64,000 nt of DNA, from NCBI GenBank assembly GCA_014529385.2, contig CM043967.1:83578278-83642277 (forward strand), read 5' to 3'. The notes beneath the pieces were generated by a model. It searched no databases. It saw nothing but the letters and a program-made list of their open reading frames with translations, and was not told where the DNA came from. This DNA comes from Adiantum capillus-veneris. Its lineage: Eukaryota; Streptophyta; Polypodiopsida; Polypodiales; Pteridaceae. Positions 58,734 through 64,000 of the stretch are shown here, one piece after another (positions within the stretch are counted from its first letter, which is position 1; every line of letters begins with the position of its first letter). A program made the position numbers and the translations under genes.

Positions 58734-61700
58734 TTATCCTTGAATGCCGATTGAAGATGAGCAAAAGCTCAACTTCTCCTTGTTGACCACCTTTGTAAAC
58801 ATGTCTGCAGGATTTTCACTTATATGCACCTTTCCTAGCTTTAGTTGTCCCTCTTCCAAAAGAGTGCGTATGAAGTGATATCTCACCTCAATGTGCTTTG
58901 TCCTTGAATGAAAGGCTAAGTTCTTCGCAAGATGGATAGCGCTTTGGCTATCACTGTACAAGAAACAATTGTCTTGTTTGAAGCCAAGCTCTTCTAAGAA
59001 TCTGTGAAGACACAGAATTTCTTTGCTTGCCTCCGTCATTGCTACATACTCTGCTTCCGTGGTAGAAAGTGAAACCACTTTCTGCAGCTTTGAAGCCCAG
59101 CTTACTGCTGTGCCTCCAACCGTGAACACATAGCCAGTAGTGCTCCTTCGAGTATCTTTGTCACCTGCCATATCTGCATCACCATACCCTTCTAGAAAAA
59201 TATCAGTTCCTCCAAAATACAAAGCATTTGTTGTTGTCCCTTTTAGATACCTAATTAAGTATCCACTTCACAACTTGCCAATGCTCTTCACCTGGGTTGT
59301 CCATGAACCTACTCACAACTCCCACTGCATGCGCAATGTCTGGCCTTGTCCACACCATAGCATACATTAGAGAACCTACCGCTGCAGCATATGGAACTTT
59401 AGACATATAGGCTATCTCCTCTTGTGTCTTTGGACACATATCCTTCGTTAGTCTAAAATGACCAGCCAAAGGTGTAGAAATTGGTTTTGCATTTTGCATT
59501 GCAAACCTTTCTAGTACCTTCTTGATGTAATCTTCTTGAGATAGCTTTATTGTCTTCTTCGTCGTGTCCCTTGATATTTTCATACCAAGTATCCTCTTTG
59601 CAGCACCTAAATCTTTCATTGAAAAAGATTTGGACAACTCCTCTTTTAGGTCTTTGATGTCTTGCATGTTAGCACTTGCAATCAGCATGTCATCAACATA
59701 CAACATTAGGATGATGAATTTCCCATCTCCCAAATTCTCCGTGTAGACGCAGTGATCCGATTTGCATCTTGTGAATCCATGATCCAACATCCATCGATCA
59801 AACTTCAAGTACCATTGTCTTGATGCTTGCTTTAAACCATACAAGCTCTTCTTTAATCTGCAAACCATTTTCTCCTTACCTTTTACTTCATACCCCTTTG
59901 GTTGAAGCATGTAGATTTCCTCCTCTAAGTCACCGCGAGGGAATGCCGTATTTACATCCATTTGCTCGAGATTTAGATCATGAGCATCCACAAGGCTTAA
60001 GACAAGCCTAATTGAGTTCATTTTTACAACAGGCAAAAATATTTCATTGAAGTCAATACCTTTCTTTTGAGAAAAACCTTTTACCACAAGCCTAGACTTG
60101 TACCTTTTCTTCCCACCTTCTTCTTCCTTTAGCTTGTACACCCATTTGTTTTGAAGTGCCCGCTTACCTTTAGGCAACTCAACCAACTCCCATGTTTGGT
60201 TGCGATGTAGTGAGTCCATCTCCACTTGCATGCTCTTCATCCATTCTTCTTTGGATTCATGTTGCATAGCTTCTTCATATGATTCCGGCTCTCCAGAATC
60301 TGAGATCAAGAGATGGTTGAAGGAAGGAACAAACCTTTCTGGAGGTCTACTTGCTCTTGTAGATCTTCGGGGAATAGGTTGAGGCTCCTCATTTGGTTGA
60401 CGTTGTTGCACATTGTCACCGTTTGCAGTCCTTGAGTCTTCACCGTCCTCAAGCTCCATGTACTCATCACCTGTTTCTTTTGTTTGTTTTCTTTCCAAGT
60501 AATCTTTGTACATATTTTGTTCGTTAAAAATTACATCCCTACTCCTTAAGATTTTACGATCTTCAGGATTCCATAGGCGATACCCAAAGTCTCCTTCTCC
60601 ATAGCCAATGAAGAAACACTTTTTGGACTTTGCATCTAACTTTGATCTTAGGCTTCTATCTATGTGCATGAAAGCCTCACACCCAAACACTTTGAGAAAT
60701 GCATAATTCACTGGTTTACCTGTCCATGCCTCTTCTAGAACTCCCCCATCCAATGTCGTTGAGGGTGACCGATTGATTAAGTACACAGACGTACTTACAG
60801 CTTCCGCCCAAAGCTCAAGCGGTAGGTTTGCATGTAGCCGCATGCTTCGTGCTCGTTCCATGATTTTCCTGTTCATCCTTTCCAAAATCCCATTTTGTTG
60901 AGGTGTCCTTGGGGTTGTCCTTTGCCTGCGAATGCCATTGCTAGCACAAAAGCTTTCAAAAGCTTGGCTGCAATATTCGCCTCCATTGTCGGATCTGAGG
61001 CATTTAACCTTGGTACCTGTTTCATTCTCCACAAAGGCTTTCCACCTTTGAAATATGGAAAATACATCGGATTTATTCTTCATGACATAAACCCATGTTT
61101 TTCTAGTCGCATCGTCTATGAATGTTACATAGTACAATGAGCCACCAAGTGATGGTGTACTTGCAGGACCCCAAACATCAGAATGAACCAACTCAAGTTT
61201 TTTATTTTTTCTTTCATTTCCTGATTTTTGAAATTTTACCCTCTTTTGTTTACCATAAACACAATCTTCACAGAACTCTAAGTCCACTTCTTTCAAACCT
61301 GGTAGAAGCTTCTTTGTTTGAAGGTTTTGCATTCCTTTGGCACTCATATGCCAAAGCCCAAGTCGGTAGTGCCACACCGCACTGTCAACTTCTGTAGTTG
61401 CTGCACAAACTGAAGGTTGCGTGCTAACAGTACACAAGTAAAGTGTACCGACTTTTTCACCCTTGGCAACCACCAAAGATCCCTTTGAGATCTTCCACCG
61501 TTTGTTTCCGAATGCAATGTTGTGACCTTCATCGTCCAATTGTCCTGTAGAGATCAAATTTTTGCGAAGAGAAGGAACATGCCTAACATCTTTAAGCTTC
61601 CATTCATTTCCGTTAGCAGTTTTGACAAAAACTGTACCTTTGCCGACAATCTCACAAGCTTCATCATCTCCCAAGTATACATACCCAAAATTACCTTTGG

Positions 61701-62625
61701 TGTAGTCATGGAAATGTTGCTTGTGTGGTGTCGCATGGAATGAAGCCCCGGAATCTACTATCCAGGAATTAGACACATTGTCTAATGAGAGAATTAGAGC
61801 ATCTTGCTCTACTTTACCTGCCACATTGGCCACCGATGTTGTCTTGTTGTCTTGAGACTCTGTCTCCTTCTTCTTCTTGGACCAGCAATCCTTCTTGACG
61901 TGGCCCTTCTTGCCACAGTTCCAACATTCAAGAACTGACTTTGTGCGTGACTTGCTCCGCCTTGAGCGATCACGACCCTTTTGGTTTTTGAACCTCTCCT
62001 TAAGCCTTCCTCTTGTTTCCACTGATAGTGCAGCACTTGATGATTCTCCTGTGCTTCTCCTTTGCATTTCCTCGCTTAGGAGAACACCCACAACATCATC
62101 AAACTTAAGAGTATTTGTGCCAGAGATAGAATTACTTACAGCCATCACAAGGCTGTCCCAACTATCCGGTAGAGATGATAGTATAAGGAGAGCTCGCACT
62201 TCGTCATCGAAACTGATTTTCATTGATCGAAGTTGACTTATGTTTGTGTTAAAGTCATTTAGGTGTTCTGCAACTGAACCATTCTCTGCCATCTTTAGAT
62301 TGAACAAGCGCTTCATAAGAAATACCTTATTGGATGCCGACGGTTTCTCATAGAAGTCGTCAAGTGACTTCATCAAGTCCTTCGTGGTCTTCATCTCCGA
62401 AACATTGAAGTCCACCATTGACGCCAAGCTTAACCGGATTGTTCCCAGTGCCTTTTGATCAAGGACAATCTATGCTTCATTTGCCATTGTTGCGGGCTTC
62501 TTCACAAGACCGTCTAGTGGCAAATAGACGTCCTTCTGGTAGAGATAGTCTTCAATCTGCATCTTCCAATGTTGGTAGTTTTTGTTGTTGAACTTCTCAA
62601 TCTTGAGCTTCCCTTCCTCCGCCAT
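58734..62625 (-). pseudogene. Copia gag-pol polyprotein with two lesions
   Basis: The ATG at 62625 opens MAEEGKLKIEKFNNKNYQHW, a typical copia Gag. Following in order are the UBN2-type capsid, a CCHC knuckle (CWNCGKKGHVKKDC), protease (WIVDSGASFHATPH) and the GAG-pre-integrase region. Integrase follows (HSDVWGP, SDNGGEY, PQQNGILERMNR with D, D and E), then RT (QMDVNTAF, SLYGLKQASRQWY, MLYVDDMLIAS) and RNase H (STTEAEYVAMTEASKE, YSDSQSAIHLAKN), stopping at 58734. Lesions are TAG at 62472-62470, at a position where the family usually has Trp, and a 4-base insertion near 59250 between RT and RNase H. Between them the frame is open for 1058 codons. Normal full length is about 1300 residues. Confidence 0.93.
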
Positions 62626-62684
62626 AACTCCCACTCAATTCAAGGAATCCTTTCCTTGAGATAATTTAGCTATGAGCAAACCTT

Positions 62685-62696
62685 GCTCTGATACCA
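62685..62696 (-). promoter_or_regulatory. Primer binding site (tRNA-iMet) of the copia element
   Basis: The minus strand reads TGGTATCAGAGC two bases after the end of the 5' LTR. This is the standard initiator-Met primer site. Confidence 0.93.
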
Positions 62697-62698
62697 GT

Positions 62699-63525
62699 TG
62701 TTAGGAAATAAGACGTAGCTAAATAGATAATTGAGTAGATTACTTAATGGAGAGAGACAGATTTATATACACGAGATTATAGAGTAGAGAGAGAGAGAGA
62801 GTACACACGATATACGTGGTTCACCCAATGTGGGCTACGTCCACAGGAAAGCAGCCACTCAATGTCTTTAGTACTTCAAAACAAGAAGTAGTTTACAAAG
62901 GGATTATACCCTTAATGGAGCTCCCACCTTGCTTCACTCTCACCACCTCACACTCACCTTGTTGCATCAACTTCACACTATAAAATGTGTGTAGAAATGG
63001 CCTCCTTTTATAGGCCAAAAGGGCTGCCCTCTCTTATGAGAGACAGCCATGTGTAGCCGCCCTTGTGCGAATAAGTCCCCATCGGACCCTCCAATCCGCC
63101 CATGTGTGGCCGCCCTTGAGAAGACAAGTCCGCTTTTGAATTCGGCCACCGGTCATTGAATTCAGCCACCGGCCATCGGCCATTGACTTCCGACCACCGG
63201 CCACCGGCCATTGACTTCCGACCACCAGCCATCGGCCATTGACTACCGGCCACCGGCCAACCGACCGGTTGTTTTTCGACCACTTTCCAGCTGCCATTCA
63301 GCCATAATATTTCGACGAAAAAGAATATTCCGGTGAAAAAAAAGTATCGGGGGCCTCCGCCCCCGAGACCTTTAAAGTTGCCCCTGATTCTTGTCCGTGA
63401 AAATTTTGGTTTCCGGTGAGTGATTTTCCTTCACGCACGATGGCTTCTCCTCATAATGGGGGCCTTACAAATGTGCGCTTTTACCACAGAAAATTACAAG
63501 GGTAAATCAGGCTCCATACTTAACA
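62699..63525 (-). repeat. 5' LTR of the copia element
   Basis: Starts on the minus strand at 63525 with TGTTAAG and ends at 62699 next to the primer site. It has a TATA box at plus 63004-63013. Confidence 0.93.
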
Positions 63526-63840
63526 ATGATTTAGGAAAATCATAATTGATGACGAACTTTATGTCTTTCACATCCACGCTTCGAGCTGCAGCATCTATTT
63601 ATGTCATTATAGGTCTACTGCCATATCTAAATTCAAAAAGAACCCAATGTCGTTTAACTTGACTCTTATCATCATGGATAGAGAAAGCTCCATCCATCAT
63701 TTGCTCCAACAAATCTGTCAATTCGGAATATTTGTGATTCTCAAAAACAACTTCTACAATCTGTAGAATTGAGTGATTGGCTTTCTGATCTTGTGAGCCA
63801 ATGACAACTTTGTAAGGATTTTGTCATGTGATTACTCTTA
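63526..63840 (-). pseudogene. DEAD-box RNA helicase fragment, main piece
   Basis: On the minus strand the frame reads QNPYKVVIGSQDQKANHSI, then ILQIVEVVFENHKYSELTDL and LLEQMMDGAFSIHDDKSQV. It continues WVLFEFRYGSRPIMT, a TAA, then IDAAARSVDVKDIKFVINYD and FPKSC at the copia insertion point. This is the second RecA lobe of a DBP2/RH20-type DEAD-box helicase, including a decayed motif V (ARGLD changed to ARSVD). The stretch between LLEQMMDG and SIHDDKS lacks the usual 25-30 residues with motif IV, so it is internally deleted. No intron is seen, which suggests capture of a spliced transcript. Confidence 0.82.
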
Positions 63841-63873
63841 TGTCTGCTCTTTGTCATTGAGGAATTCTTGGTT

Positions 63874-63912
63874 CTTGAGTTATGTTGTGTTGTTGACCCA
63901 GCGGTCAACATT
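63874..63912 (-). repeat. 39-bp direct repeat flanking the helicase fragment (right copy)
   Basis: Identical to 57648-57686. Here no polypurine tract lies beside it. It marks the other side of the captured fragment. Confidence 0.85.
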
Positions 63913-64000
63913 TTGCTGTTGTTTTGGCTTCATCTGTTGCACTGCTTGTAACTTTGTCGAACCACAACAAGAACTATGATCCATTAGAGCGGACATCTAT
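63913..64000. other. Window end, nothing recognised
   Basis: No motif could be identified in the last bases. They may belong to the minus-strand element that carries the helicase fragment. Confidence 0.4.

Larger units (their letters stand above)
57844..63525 (-). mobile_element. Nearly intact Ty1/copia (Tork-like) retrotransposon
   Basis: Two LTRs of 830 and 827 bp (57844-58673 and 62699-63525) with perfect TGTTAAG/CTTAACA-type ends flank one polyprotein on the minus strand. ATGAT stands directly outside both ends (57839-57843 and 63526-63530), a perfect 5-bp target duplication. The primer site (tRNA-iMet) and polypurine tract are in the expected places. The gag start resembles Tnt1/Tork-lineage elements. 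LTR similarity is very high, so the insertion is recent. It split a helicase relic. Confidence 0.96.

Overview
This window is nuclear DNA from a plant with a large, repeat-filled genome. The evidence is the set of mobile-element lineages: a Tat/Ogre-type Ty3 element with an extra RNase H, a Tork-like Ty1/copia element, a CACTA (En/Spm) transposon with tnp2 and Ptta-type genes, and a plant L1-type LINE. The captured host-gene pieces (a HIPP-type metal-binding protein, a plant-type NDUFA5 and a DBP2/RH20-like helicase) agree. I cannot name the species. I see no intact host gene; almost everything interpretable is a transposable element, its debris, or a broken gene copy carried among them. (CT)n/(GA)n, (CA)n and poly-G/C tracts are extremely abundant and create most of the open frames.

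Layout. 1-4279: AT-rich sequence with one unidentified coding relic (1809-2153). 4280-15574: a degenerate Ty3 element of about 11.3 kb with 2.4-2.5 kb LTRs built largely of microsatellites, a Cys-rich ORF upstream of gag, then gag, protease, RT/RNase H, a second RNase H and integrase, all broken. 15876-17658: a 5'-truncated LINE with an 18-bp target duplication. 17677-26931: no recognisable gene. 26932-34965: a structurally complete CACTA transposon (12-bp inverted ends, AAA target duplication, GCGACG-rich subterminal repeats) with both transposon genes, which also carries a broken HIPP fragment.

37408-38603: an LTR with a tRNA-iMet primer site. About 39414-47080: a second Ty3 element (tRNA-Asp-type primer site, a leader with 280-bp palindrome-centred repeats, gag with several zinc knuckles, protease, integrase, no RT). 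47081-53880: repeats, an NDUFA5 relic and a small retroposed insertion. 53889-55840: the 3' end of a Ty3 polyprotein in which a protease-like domain follows the integrase. 57200-64000: debris of a minus-strand LTR element holding a DEAD-box helicase fragment, split by a young, nearly intact Ty1/copia element (57844-63525, TSD ATGAT).

History. The sequence records nested insertion and gene capture. The Ty3 elements and the gene fragments are old (many stops and frameshifts). The CACTA element keeps its ends but has nonsense codons in tnp2. The copia element is the youngest, with near-identical LTRs and only two lesions seen. Assignments rest on reading translated motifs by eye; no database search was possible.
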